Shown here: in pieces, positions 24,300-32,812 of the stretch
Layout of the letters: the number at the start of each line of letters is the position of its first letter
Numbering within the stretch: the first letter of the stretch is position 1
Assembly: GCA_944332025.1 (NCBI GenBank)
Contig: CALVJB010000005.1
Location: forward strand, 1 to 48,296
Reading direction: 5' to 3'
Source of the DNA: an uncultured Bacilli bacterium
GTDB lineage: Bacteria; Bacillota_I; Bacilli_A; RF39; UBA660
DNA length: 48,296 bases
Notes under the pieces: model-generated
What the model was told of the DNA's origin: nothing
What the model saw: the letters and a program-made list of their open reading frames with translations, nothing else
The model's database searches: none
Position numbers and translations under genes: made by a program

Positions 24300-25264
24300 A
24301 AAAACTAATATTTAAAAGATTAGAAAAATTAGCAAAAAAAGATGAAAATAATTTCACTACCAAATTTGGACTAACAATAAGAAGGCTATTTCATAAACCA
24401 ATCAGTTTAACATTTAAAATTATATTAAGAATTATTTATAAACAAAAGATTATTATTGATAAAAAGGTAAAATTAGATAAGGATAAAACCTATGTCTTTG
24501 CAGCAAATCACTCTTTCTACTTCGATGGTGCAGCAATTATCGCCACTGCAGATAGAAACTTTTATTCATTATTTGGAGCAACAGAACAATTACATGTTGA
24601 AATTCGTACTCTTTTTATTTGGATTTACGGTCTAATATATGTAAATAGGTTTGATAAAAAAAGTAGGAAAGATTCTATCCTTAAAATGAATAAAGTCTTA
24701 GAAGCTGGAAATAGTATTTTAATATTTCCAGAAGGAAGATGGAATGATAGTGAAAATTTACTATGTCAAAAATTATTCAGAGGACCATATACCTTATCAG
24801 TCCAAAATAGAGTTGAAGTTGTACCAATATCTGTCTATAATGATAACTCTAATAATATTTATATTAGTTATGGAAAGCCTTTAAAATTATATAACTATGA
24901 AAAAGATAAAGCAATTCAAATATTAAGAGATTCTCTAGCAACTATGTATTATAATCAAATAGAAAAACATTCTTCTTTCTTTAATAGAAATGAAATAAAA
25001 GGTGATATTCACTTTCACTATATGGATCAAAGAATGTATGAATATAGTAAAGCTAAATGGCCAAGCAATTATTGTTGGGATGACGAATTATTTACATACA
25101 AAGCTGGCGATATTGATATTGATGATGTATGGAAAGATATTGATAAAGTTAAAATAGATAAAAATAATATTAATAAATTTATTGGAATATTAAAAGAATT
25201 AGAGCAAAGAAAAAAATATGATTTTAAAAAATATATGAATGAAAACTATAAAAAGAAATACTAA
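24296..25264 (+). CDS. PlsC-like 1-acylglycerol-3-phosphate acyltransferase family protein
   Basis: A 322-aa protein with the acyltransferase catalytic motif NHSFYFD (H-x4-D, near residue 67) and the FPEGRW substrate motif (near 143). It has a basic, hydrophobic N-terminal region suited to membrane association. It extends about 100 residues beyond the catalytic fold with a charged, Tyr-rich tail that I do not recognise. It is translationally coupled to the acyl-CoA ligase. It may acylate lysophosphatidate or another membrane lipid. Confidence 0.88.
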   Translation: MKKLIFKRLEKLAKKDENNFTTKFGLTIRRLFHKPISLTFKIILRIIYKQKIIIDKKVKLDKDKTYVFAANHSFYFDGAAIIATADRNFYSLFGATEQLHVEIRTLFIWIYGLIYVNRFDKKSRKDSILKMNKVLEAGNSILIFPEGRWNDSENLLCQKLFRGPYTLSVQNRVEVVPISVYNDNSNNIYISYGKPLKLYNYEKDKAIQILRDSLATMYYNQIEKHSSFFNRNEIKGDIHFHYMDQRMYEYSKAKWPSNYCWDDELFTYKAGDIDIDDVWKDIDKVKIDKNNINKFIGILKELEQRKKYDFKKYMNENYKKKY

Positions 25265-25286
25265 ACATCTTAGCATTTCTTTTAAT

Positions 25287-26168
25287 TTAAACTAAATACA
25301 CTTTTACCCAATCTTTAACTAAATCACCATCTATTGCATAATTACCTTTATTAGCATAACCAAGATAGTGACTATCAATATGAAAATCACTACCACCACT
25401 CTTTTTAAGATTATGCTTATTACAATAGTCGATTAAAAAATCAATTTGCTCCTCAGTATGTTTTCTATGAGCACACTCTATTCCATCTATTATATCTAAA
25501 GAGACTATTTCATCCAAAGTCTCTTTTATATTAGGTAAATTATAAACAAACGGATGAGCTAGAAAGCATAAACCACCAGCATCATGAATTAAAGAGGTTA
25601 CATAGAATATATCTTTTTTACCAACAGTTTGATCAACGTAAAAAGGGCTAGATGGCTCACAAAAATGTTTACGATAAAAACTTGATCTATCCACGATATT
25701 CATAGAAGATAAAATTTCTTTATTATCACTATATTTTAAAATATCATCAACTAAAACATCATTAGCCATATGATTAGGTTTAACAATCTTTAAATCTAAA
25801 GAATATTTAAGACCAAGTTCGTCACAAACATGCTTAAGTTTATCTAAAATCTCAGACTGACCTTCTACTGTAGAATGAACATATCCTTCTTTTATTATTT
25901 CACTTTTCTTCATCACTTCTAAATCTATACCATAACCTAACATGTCAAATAATCTACCTTTATATACAAATTCAAGTTCAACACCTATAACTATTTTTCC
26001 ACTATAAAGCTTTCTAACACTAATATCATTAATCTCATCATAAGCATTTATATTATTATGATCTGTTATAGAAATAATATTAAGTCCTTTAGACTCTGCT
26101 TTCTCTAAAATATCTGTCACACAAAACTCGCCATCTGAATTTGTAGTATGTATATGTAAATCTATCAT
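25287..26168 (-). CDS. PHP-domain metal-dependent phosphoesterase
   Basis: The N-terminus MIDLHIHTTNSDGE and SITDHNN are the first two PHP metal-binding motifs; FLAHPF and SGGSDFHID supply the later ones. The 293-aa length suits the YciV/RNase AM-like or TrpH group, which acts on nucleotide 3',5'-bisphosphates or 5' RNA ends; the substrate here is inferred only. ATG 26168 has TAGGAGC upstream and begins exactly at the motif, so it is preferred to the longer frame at 26210. It follows the AIM24 gene on the same strand. Confidence 0.88.
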   Translation of the reverse strand: MIDLHIHTTNSDGEFCVTDILEKAESKGLNIISITDHNNINAYDEINDISVRKLYSGKIVIGVELEFVYKGRLFDMLGYGIDLEVMKKSEIIKEGYVHSTVEGQSEILDKLKHVCDELGLKYSLDLKIVKPNHMANDVLVDDILKYSDNKEILSSMNIVDRSSFYRKHFCEPSSPFYVDQTVGKKDIFYVTSLIHDAGGLCFLAHPFVYNLPNIKETLDEIVSLDIIDGIECAHRKHTEEQIDFLIDYCNKHNLKKSGGSDFHIDSHYLGYANKGNYAIDGDLVKDWVKVYLV

Positions 26169-26193
26169 AATCGCTCCTATATACCATCCAGTA

Positions 26194-26961
26194 TTATTTA
26201 ACTTTATCAACAGGTGCTAATAACACTTTACCAGTTCCTCTAAAAACATTAACAAGACCTTCACCTGAAGCTGCAGAACCAACTAAACTCTTACCAGAAC
26301 GTTCAACAGTAAAATCTAAACTACCACTCCAAGCAATAGCCATATTACCATCGATTTTAATAACATCGTTTTGAAGTTCTACTTCTATTAACTCTTCTTT
26401 AGGACAAGGAGATTCAAGACATAATATCCCACTACCTTGTATACCCAAGTTAAATAATCCTTCATTACCAGCTAAAGCACTACTTACATTACTCCTCATA
26501 ACTGCTTTTTGTTTTAATTTAGAGTCACAAGCTAAGAATAATCCATCATCTAAAACAATAGAATTATTCCATTCATCTAGATTTAATAATAAGATGTGTT
26601 TATAAGTAGGCTCTAATATCATCAAACCATCACCAGTATATTCTGGTTTAATAGCAGACTCTCCAGTCACTGAACCTCTAACAGCTTTTGAAAAGAAGTC
26701 TCCTACACCTTTAACACCAGTAGTAGCATTAACATTACCTATCATCCATTGCATTGCCCCACTTTGTGTAGTAATAGAAGAAACACCTAAATTACAAATA
26801 ACTTGTCTTTTTCTAACATTCATCAAATTACTAAAATAACTAGTCTGTGCAGTCATTGGAGTAACACTTAAATCTCTTTGATATTCAATTACTTTAAAAG
26901 GACCAAGTTCCTCTATTACTTTAACATCATTATTATCAGTAAAATTAGTTATCTTATACAT
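26194..26961 (-). CDS. AIM24 family protein
   Basis: A 255-aa beta-rich protein with the AIM24/DUF124 signature: LSVTPMTAQ near the start, AMQWMIGN, a repeated hydrophobic Gly pattern (EGLFNLGIQGSGILCLESP), and SASGEGLVNVFRGTGKVLLAP at the end, here written in parts. The family forms trimeric barrels; its bacterial function is unknown. The PHP gene follows at 25 bases, so the two are probably co-transcribed. Confidence 0.88.
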   Translation of the reverse strand: MYKITNFTDNNDVKVIEELGPFKVIEYQRDLSVTPMTAQTSYFSNLMNVRKRQVICNLGVSSITTQSGAMQWMIGNVNATTGVKGVGDFFSKAVRGSVTGESAIKPEYTGDGLMILEPTYKHILLLNLDEWNNSIVLDDGLFLACDSKLKQKAVMRSNVSSALAGNEGLFNLGIQGSGILCLESPCPKEELIEVELQNDVIKIDGNMAIAWSGSLDFTVERSGKSLVGSAASGEGLVNVFRGTGKVLLAPVDKVK

Positions 26962-27027
26962 AAAAACACCTTCCTCTATTTAAATTTATCATACTATTAA
27001 ATAAATATAAAGTATAAAAATATATAA

Positions 27028-27277
27028 TTGACAACATCTATCTATTATGATACTTTATAGATAGATGGGAGACTTGTATAAAAGATGGGGGAAAGGAGGA
27101 AAAATAATATTTTTGAAAAAAGATTGAATTTTGTAAATTGATAGTCATTTTTATGGTGAATTTTGAAAATTCACCTAGCGAAAATTGAAAATTGACCCCC
27201 ATTTTTGGGATGAATCTTCAAAATTACCTTTTTGCAATCATTTATAGAGTATGCTATAACACTTGCAAGGAGGTATT
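27028..27277 (+). promoter_or_regulatory. Promoter and long conserved leader of Rpn copy B
   Basis: TTGACA (27028-27033), 17 bases, TACTTT (27051-27056), then about 215 untranslated bases. The leader contains an AAAGGAGG site about 180 bases from the gene start and a perfect GGTGAATTT-TGA-AAATTCACC hairpin (27155-27175). Several blocks match the copy A leader. This accounts for the gap of more than 300 bases before the gene. Confidence 0.7.
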
Positions 27278-28192
27278 ATGATTAAAAAACGTATTAAAAA
27301 TATTCCTAAAAATGTCTCTAATGAAAAGATTAGAGAATATATGATATCTAATAACTTTATCTATGAAGGAACACTTGATAGTGTATTTAAATCTATTATG
27401 GGTGGTTGTCTACTATACTTAGGAGATTTAATATCTAAATTAACTGGTCTTGATAAAGAATTTATTATTAAAAACTTCAAAGAACAAAATGTTGAATATA
27501 AAATATCTAACGCTTTAGAAAGAAAAAAAGTATCAGATTTTATCTTTAAATTACCAGGCTATATTATTAACTTAGAGTGTAATCGTGGATACTGGGATGG
27601 CCTAATAGAGCGAAATGATGCCTACTTTGGAAAACTAAAAGGTGAATTGCTAAGTAAAGGTGAAGAGTATAGTAAAAAAATAAAAGTAATCCAGATTAAC
27701 TTTGATATATTTGATAATTTTGAAGAATGTCTAGGAAAAGAAAACATCTCTAAATTTTATATGAAGAATAATGAAAATATAATAGAAACTAAAACAAGTG
27801 AAAAGATACATATAGATATGATGAAAAGTTATAATAAGTATCTTAATGGAGAAGAGTTAACTAAATTAGATAAAGAATTAGTAATATTAATGTTAGATGA
27901 TTATTTAGAAATTAAAAAAATAGCGGAAGGGGACGATGAATTAATGGAAGTTTCAAAAAGATTATATGAACTAACAGATAACATTGATAATATAGGTCTA
28001 TATGATCCAGAAAAAAGAAGAAAAGAAGAAGAAGCTTTAAAGATAGAGTATCATAGTAATATTGCTAGAGAACAAGGCATTGAGCAAGGAACAAAATCTA
28101 TCGCTAAATCAATGCTTTCTAAAAAAATGGAAATACCTCTAATTAGTGAAATAACTGGTCTTTCAAAAAAGCAAATAATAAATCTTATGTAA
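27278..28192 (+). CDS. Rpn-family PD-(D/E)XK nuclease/putative transposase, copy B
   Basis: Paralogue of 17976-18863. It shows the same order of blocks: FKSIMGGCLLYLGDLISKLTG; KVSDFIFKLPGYIINLECN with the Asp and Glu of the nuclease core; VIQINFDIF; ELTKLDKEL; and the C-terminal ISEITGLSKKQIINLM. ATG 27278 (MIKKR) follows AAGGAGG and replaces the 27263 start. The helical tail and SIAKSML segment are shared with copy A. Identity between copies is moderate, so this is an old paralogy or independent acquisition rather than a recent transposition. No terminal inverted repeats are seen. Confidence 0.82.
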   Translation: MIKKRIKNIPKNVSNEKIREYMISNNFIYEGTLDSVFKSIMGGCLLYLGDLISKLTGLDKEFIIKNFKEQNVEYKISNALERKKVSDFIFKLPGYIINLECNRGYWDGLIERNDAYFGKLKGELLSKGEEYSKKIKVIQINFDIFDNFEECLGKENISKFYMKNNENIIETKTSEKIHIDMMKSYNKYLNGEELTKLDKELVILMLDDYLEIKKIAEGDDELMEVSKRLYELTDNIDNIGLYDPEKRRKEEEALKIEYHSNIAREQGIEQGTKSIAKSMLSKKMEIPLISEITGLSKKQIINLM

Positions 28193-28196
28193 TATT

Positions 28197-28226
28197 AAAA
28201 CTAGTCATCTAAAATTGACTAGTTTT
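28197..28226. terminator. Bidirectional terminator between Rpn copy B and whiA
   Basis: AAAACTAGTCA / TGACTAGTTTT, an 11-bp stem with an 8-base loop and A/T runs on both sides. It touches the whiA stop codon. Confidence 0.8.
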
Positions 28227-29136
28227 AATTGTTCAAGAATTTAAGTGCTAACTCTTTAATTTTCCTAAATCTATGGTTAAGCCCTGACTTAGTGATTCTT
28301 TTACCAGTTTCTAAACTAATAATCTCACTAAGTTCTTTAAGAGAAGCTTCTTGGTATTTTTTACGATATTCTAAAGCTTCTTTAGTCTTATCATCAAGTA
28401 ATTCTATAGCCATATTATCTTCAAGTATTTTAATATATTTTAATTGTTCCATAGCAGAATCTATTACTCTATCCATATTTGCTTGTTCACAATTATTAAG
28501 ACGATTAGTTTTATTTTTAGCATCTCTATAAACCCTTATCTCTTCATAATATAATACTGCCTTACTACAACCAATTATCTTTAAAAAATCACTTATCTTA
28601 TCAGCTTCTTTAATATATAACATAAACCCTTTATCACGACTTAATAATTTAGCATTTAAGGAATAAGTATTAAGAAGTTTCTGAACAAAAACAGATTCTT
28701 CCCCCTTCTCTATTAAAAACTCTAAATGATATCTACTAGTCTTTGGATCATTAATACTTCCACTACTTAAAAAAACACCTCTTAAATATCCTCTAACCTC
28801 ATCATCTAGTTCTACTAAATAACTAGGAACAACTTCACTATCAATACAAAAATTTTCCCTAATAAAAGTATCTCCTTTAGTAACAATTAAAGCTTTTAAT
28901 TTATTTTTACTAAAATTATTATTATCTAATAGTTCCTCTTCATAAGATATCTCTTCATAACTATCAAGTAAATCTTTTAAATAATTTATAACACTATCAT
29001 TTTCACTACTAATAGTAATACAATTATCTATTATTTGATAATTATTACGAAAAAAACCTGAAATTAAAGCTATTTTAGCAGTTTCAGAAAGATTTAATGT
29101 TGTTATTTCATTTTTAACAGTACCTGTAAAAGACAT
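28225..29136 (-). CDS. whiA: DNA-binding protein WhiA
   Basis: WhiA has a LAGLIDADG-endonuclease-like N-terminal fold without nuclease activity and a C-terminal helix-turn-helix. It affects division and chromosome behaviour in Bacillus and sporulation in Streptomyces. The 303-aa protein shows the N-terminal FTGTVKNEITTLN, the duplicated beta-alpha region (EVRGYLRGVFLSSGSINDP), and the C-terminal TGKRITKSGLNHRFRKIKEL. It is the last gene of the trxB-yvcK-whiA run, four bases behind yvcK. Confidence 0.95.
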   Translation of the reverse strand: MSFTGTVKNEITTLNLSETAKIALISGFFRNNYQIIDNCITISSENDSVINYLKDLLDSYEEISYEEELLDNNNFSKNKLKALIVTKGDTFIRENFCIDSEVVPSYLVELDDEVRGYLRGVFLSSGSINDPKTSRYHLEFLIEKGEESVFVQKLLNTYSLNAKLLSRDKGFMLYIKEADKISDFLKIIGCSKAVLYYEEIRVYRDAKNKTNRLNNCEQANMDRVIDSAMEQLKYIKILEDNMAIELLDDKTKEALEYRKKYQEASLKELSEIISLETGKRITKSGLNHRFRKIKELALKFLNN

Positions 29137-29140
29137 AACA

Positions 29141-30103
29141 TCACCTCATCAAGTATGAGAATATTAAAGCACTAAGTTTTTGACTATGATGTTTTAAAGT
29201 ATTATCAGCAATAGTTAAAAGGTCTGCCTCAATAAATTCTGTATCTAATTTAGATAAAACAGGATAGTCTATTTTAACTGGATCTTTTCTCTCTTCATTA
29301 GCATACTTCAAAGCCATCTCTTCACTTATCTTAGAGTTAGAAGCGATAACAGCATCAAGCTTATGTTTACCTAAATAATTATTAATAAGTTTAACATGAT
29401 CACTCACAGTAAAGTCATCAGTCTCCCCTGGTTGTGTTACTATATTACATAGATACATAATAGGAGTCTTAACTTCATCTAAAGCTTCTCTTACATCATC
29501 ACTAATAATATGAGGAAATATACTAGTATAAAGACTACCCATACTAAAAATAATTAAGTCTGCTTCTAATATCGCATCTTTAACTTCATCTAATACTTCA
29601 GGTTGTTCTTTATAAAAAAGTCTCTTTACTTTTTTATCACTCTTAGTAATAGAAGCTTCTCCTTCTATAACACTACCATCAGTCATCTCTGCCATAAGTG
29701 TAAGATTAGCATCTTCTGTTAGTGGTAACACTTTATTTTTTATATCTAAAAGAGTACAAAGTTCATTAATAGATTCTTTTAAACTACCTGTAATATTTAA
29801 AAGAGATATAAGTATTAAATTACCTAAAGCATGTCCATCTAAATCACTAGTTGTATTAAAACGATACTCTAGCATATTCTTAATGTTATCACTTGTAGAA
29901 GATAAACTACTAAGTACTTGTCTAATATCTCCAACAGCAGGGGCATGAAACTCTTCTCTTAATTTACCAGTACTTCTTCCATCATCTGAAACAGTTATAA
30001 CTGCTGTTATATCTAAAGGAAAGTCTTTAAGTCCTTTAAGTAAATAAGAAAGACCTGTTCCTCCTCCAAAAACTACAATTTTTTTATTATTCACATTACT
30101 CAT
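29141..30103 (-). CDS. yvcK: YvcK/CofD-like gluconeogenesis factor
   Basis: YvcK binds UDP-GlcNAc and is needed for cell-wall homeostasis on gluconeogenic carbon. It is related to the F420 enzyme CofD but has no such role in Firmicutes. The 320-aa protein has VFGGGTGLSYLLKGLK, VSDDGRSTGKLR, PAVGDIRQVL and DGHALGNLIL, all family signatures. It overlaps the end of trxB by four bases. In Bacillus, rapZ precedes yvcK; here it is absent and trxB takes its place. Confidence 0.95.
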   Translation of the reverse strand: MSNVNNKKIVVFGGGTGLSYLLKGLKDFPLDITAVITVSDDGRSTGKLREEFHAPAVGDIRQVLSSLSSTSDNIKNMLEYRFNTTSDLDGHALGNLILISLLNITGSLKESINELCTLLDIKNKVLPLTEDANLTLMAEMTDGSVIEGEASITKSDKKVKRLFYKEQPEVLDEVKDAILEADLIIFSMGSLYTSIFPHIISDDVREALDEVKTPIMYLCNIVTQPGETDDFTVSDHVKLINNYLGKHKLDAVIASNSKISEEMALKYANEERKDPVKIDYPVLSKLDTEFIEADLLTIADNTLKHHSQKLSALIFSYLMR

Positions 30104-30978
30104 CTCCTTGAAATCTCTAAAGCAACCCTAGCCGCTTCACCCATGGCAATAACTATTTGGTAATCATACTTATTTAAGGCATCACCTACTGCATAAACAC
30201 CATCTATAGAAGTCATTAAATTATCATCTGTCTTAATATATCCTTTATCATCTAAAATACCTAAAGACTCTAAAAAATTAGCATTAGGAATTTGCCCTAT
30301 ATATATGAAAACTCCATCAGTAATTATATCACCACTATTCTTTGTTTTAATAGTAATTCTATCATCTTTACTAATACTTTCTACTTCTCCTTTTACAAAA
30401 GAAATATTATCTATTTTCTTAATCATATCTTGTAGATAAGCTTTCGCTCTAAACTCATTACGATATAAAACAGTAACAGATGATGCCAACTTACTCAAAT
30501 ATATTGCCCCTTCAAAAGCAGCATCAGAAGCACCCACTACTACCACATCTTTATTTTTATACAATGCTCCATCACAAACAGCACAATAACTTATTCCCTT
30601 AGTCCTAAGTTCATCTTCACCTTTAACACCTAACAACTTAGGCTTACGACCAGTAGCAATTATAACATAGTCACATATATATTCATCTTTACTAGTAATA
30701 ACCTTTTTCTCTTTATCTATCTTAATCTCAGTAACTTCTTCATATTTAACAGGAACACCTAAATCAGTAATTTGTTTTAACATTTTTATTGCCAAATCAC
30801 TTCCACTGATAGACTCATATGAGGGAAAGTTCATAATATTACCATTATCAACTATCTGTCCTCCAGGCATAGATTTTTCTAAAATAATACAGTCTACTCC
30901 TGCTCTATTCAAATATAATGCTGCAGTCATTCCTGCAACACCACAACCTATAATAACCACTTTATATTTATTATTCAT
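30100..30978 (-). CDS. trxB: Thioredoxin reductase
   Basis: This FAD protein reduces thioredoxin. From ATG 30978 (behind AAAGGAG) the FAD-binding loop IIGCGVAGMTAA is at residues 9-20 and the redox-active CAVC at 132-135. The second dinucleotide fold is VVVGASDAAFEGA. The usual NADPH-phosphate motif HRRxxxRA reads YRNEFRA here, so its coenzyme preference may differ. That is a reading of the motif, not a test. The length of 292 aa is slightly short. It sits between a GNAT gene and yvcK. Confidence 0.92.
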   Translation of the reverse strand: MNNKYKVVIIGCGVAGMTAALYLNRAGVDCIILEKSMPGGQIVDNGNIMNFPSYESISGSDLAIKMLKQITDLGVPVKYEEVTEIKIDKEKKVITSKDEYICDYVIIATGRKPKLLGVKGEDELRTKGISYCAVCDGALYKNKDVVVVGASDAAFEGAIYLSKLASSVTVLYRNEFRAKAYLQDMIKKIDNISFVKGEVESISKDDRITIKTKNSGDIITDGVFIYIGQIPNANFLESLGILDDKGYIKTDDNLMTSIDGVYAVGDALNKYDYQIVIAMGEAARVALEISRR

Positions 30979-30997
30979 AAATAACTCTCCTTTATTT

Positions 30998-31588
30998 TTA
31001 AAAATTAAATGAAAGAAATCTTTCCTTATCAATCGTATATATATAAACTTCAGTCAGTTCGTCTAAAAAAGTATATTGTACTTTTCTTGTTTTTTTCTCT
31101 CTAATAAATCCTAGTTTTTCCATCACCTTCCACGATGAAGAATTACAAACAGCCGCACTCGTTATAATTTTCTTAATATCACACTCTGCAAACATATAAT
31201 ACAGCATAGCTCTAGCAGCTTCTGTACAATATCCCATACTTTGATATAAGGGATCTATATACCATCCTACATCATAAACATCTATAGAAGATTGGTTATC
31301 AATATTAATATGACAATCAATCTGACCTATACACTTATCTGTATCTTTTAAAAAAATACTCCAACAAAAAACATCTTTATCATTAGCGTGTTCTATTTTC
31401 GTCTTATAATATTTTTCTTGTAAATTCCAATCAATAAGTTTATTTTTAAATTTAATAGGAACAGTTAAATAATATTTCTTCACATCATCAATCATTAATA
31501 TTTCCCATAGTCTTTTTTGTTCTTTAATTGTTTGAGGCATTAAAAATAATCTTTCTGTTTCTATTTTTTGGCTTCCTTTAAGTTTCAT
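30998..31588 (-). CDS. GNAT-family N-acetyltransferase (RimJ/RimL-like)
   Basis: A 196-aa acetyltransferase with the family features: ETERLFLMP at the start, CIGQIDCHIN, VGWYIDPLYQSMGYCTEAARAML in two parts (the acetyl-CoA pyrophosphate loop near residue 118) and the VCNSSSWKVMEKLGF helix. The acceptor is unknown; RimJ/L relatives modify protein N-termini or small amines. It overlaps the 3' end of lgt by 11 bases, so it belongs to the lgt-trxB-yvcK-whiA operon. Confidence 0.88.
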   Translation of the reverse strand: MKLKGSQKIETERLFLMPQTIKEQKRLWEILMIDDVKKYYLTVPIKFKNKLIDWNLQEKYYKTKIEHANDKDVFCWSIFLKDTDKCIGQIDCHINIDNQSSIDVYDVGWYIDPLYQSMGYCTEAARAMLYYMFAECDIKKIITSAAVCNSSSWKVMEKLGFIREKKTRKVQYTFLDELTEVYIYTIDKERFLSFNF

Positions 31589-32375
31589 AAAGCTTCTCCT
31601 CTCTATACAATTTCTTATTCTTTCTTAAAAATACAAAATAAACTCCTACAGCAAACAATACTACAGATACAAGTTGAGCCACTCTAATAGGACCTAACAT
31701 TAAACTATCAAGTCTCATACTTTCTATTATAAACCTAATAAAAGAATACCACATCATATAAAATCCCATAAGTTGTCCTGTTCTTAAATTCTTATAAAAC
31801 TTTCTAATTAATAAAAGAATTATAAAGCCAATTACATTCCAAACTGATTCAAAGAAGAATGTTGGCATATAGTAATCTCCATTAATATACATTCCTCTAA
31901 TAATAAATTCCGGTATATATAAACTCTTTAAATATCCATATGATGTAACATATCCATATGCTTCACTATTAAAGAAATTACCCCATCTACCTATCGCTTG
32001 TCCAATAATAAGACCTACTACTAGTATATCTAAAAGTTTTAAAAGATTTAATTTATGCTTCTTACTATAATACCAAAGATATAAAAGCCCACCAAGTATT
32101 CCTCCATGAATAGCAAGACCACCGTGCCATATATAAAGTATTTCTATAGGATTAGACAAGTAATATGATAGATTAAATAAAACATAATAAAGTCTCGCTC
32201 CTAAAAAAGCAAAGATAATTGTATAGAAAAACATATCAAAGAGTTCATTTTTATCAATCCTATTTTTTTCTAGCTCTAAAAAGACACAAACTCCACCTAC
32301 TATTACTCCTAAAAGAATAAAGATAGAATAATAATATATTTTTATAAATCCTAAATCTAAAAACACTCTATCCAT
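31578..32375 (-). CDS. lgt: Prolipoprotein diacylglyceryl transferase
   Basis: Lgt moves diacylglycerol from phosphatidylglycerol to the lipobox cysteine of prelipoproteins in the membrane. The 265-aa polytopic protein shows HGGLAIHGGILGG and GRWGNFFNSEAYG, the catalytic family motifs, with about seven membrane helices. Its start overlaps the YvlD-like gene by eight bases. In Bacillus, hprK lies between yvlD and lgt; here it is missing. Confidence 0.96.
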   Translation of the reverse strand: MDRVFLDLGFIKIYYYSIFILLGVIVGGVCVFLELEKNRIDKNELFDMFFYTIIFAFLGARLYYVLFNLSYYLSNPIEILYIWHGGLAIHGGILGGLLYLWYYSKKHKLNLLKLLDILVVGLIIGQAIGRWGNFFNSEAYGYVTSYGYLKSLYIPEFIIRGMYINGDYYMPTFFFESVWNVIGFIILLLIRKFYKNLRTGQLMGFYMMWYSFIRFIIESMRLDSLMLGPIRVAQLVSVVLFAVGVYFVFLRKNKKLYREEKLYET

Positions 32376-32796
32376 AATGTTTAACCTTTCTTATAATAGG
32401 TTTAATAACAAATTCTTCTATTAAAACATTCGCTACTGAAATTAATATTGAAATAACAAGTGCTACCCAAAAGTCTAAAAGGTTAAAGTACTTACCAAGT
32501 ATCCAATCTGCAAGTTTTAAAATAAATAAGTTTATAAATGGATAAAAAAGGCCCAAAGTCAAACCTGTTACTGGTATTGTTAATCTAACTAACAAAGGCT
32601 TAACTGTTTGATTTAAAATATAAATTATAAATGATGCAAGTATAGAAAAAAGTACAGGATGTGATGGATCTATATAAAATGTTTCAAAACCAAAGGAAAC
32701 TAAAAAGAAGACTAATGAATAACTCGCAAAATACAAAAGCCATTCTAAAAATCTATTTAATCTGATTTTTTCTTTTGTCTTTACAATTATTCTCAT
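32368..32796 (-). CDS. YvlD-type membrane protein (phage-holin-4-like superfamily)
   Basis: A 142-aa protein with four membrane helices and the family pattern ASFIIYILNQTVKPLLVRL, then PVTGLTLGLFYPFINLFIL. The function is unknown; it is conserved near uvrA and lgt in Firmicutes. It lies 16 bases behind uvrA and overlaps lgt. Confidence 0.85.
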   Translation of the reverse strand: MRIIVKTKEKIRLNRFLEWLLYFASYSLVFFLVSFGFETFYIDPSHPVLFSILASFIIYILNQTVKPLLVRLTIPVTGLTLGLFYPFINLFILKLADWILGKYFNLLDFWVALVISILISVANVLIEEFVIKPIIRKVKHYG

Positions 32797-32812
32797 AGTC
32801 TCCTCCTATAAT

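Noticed and set aside
17976-28192. Rpn genes as ends of a composite transposon
   Set aside because: They are in opposite orientations with housekeeping genes between them (kinase, clpP), moderately diverged, and no terminal inverted repeats or target duplications are seen.
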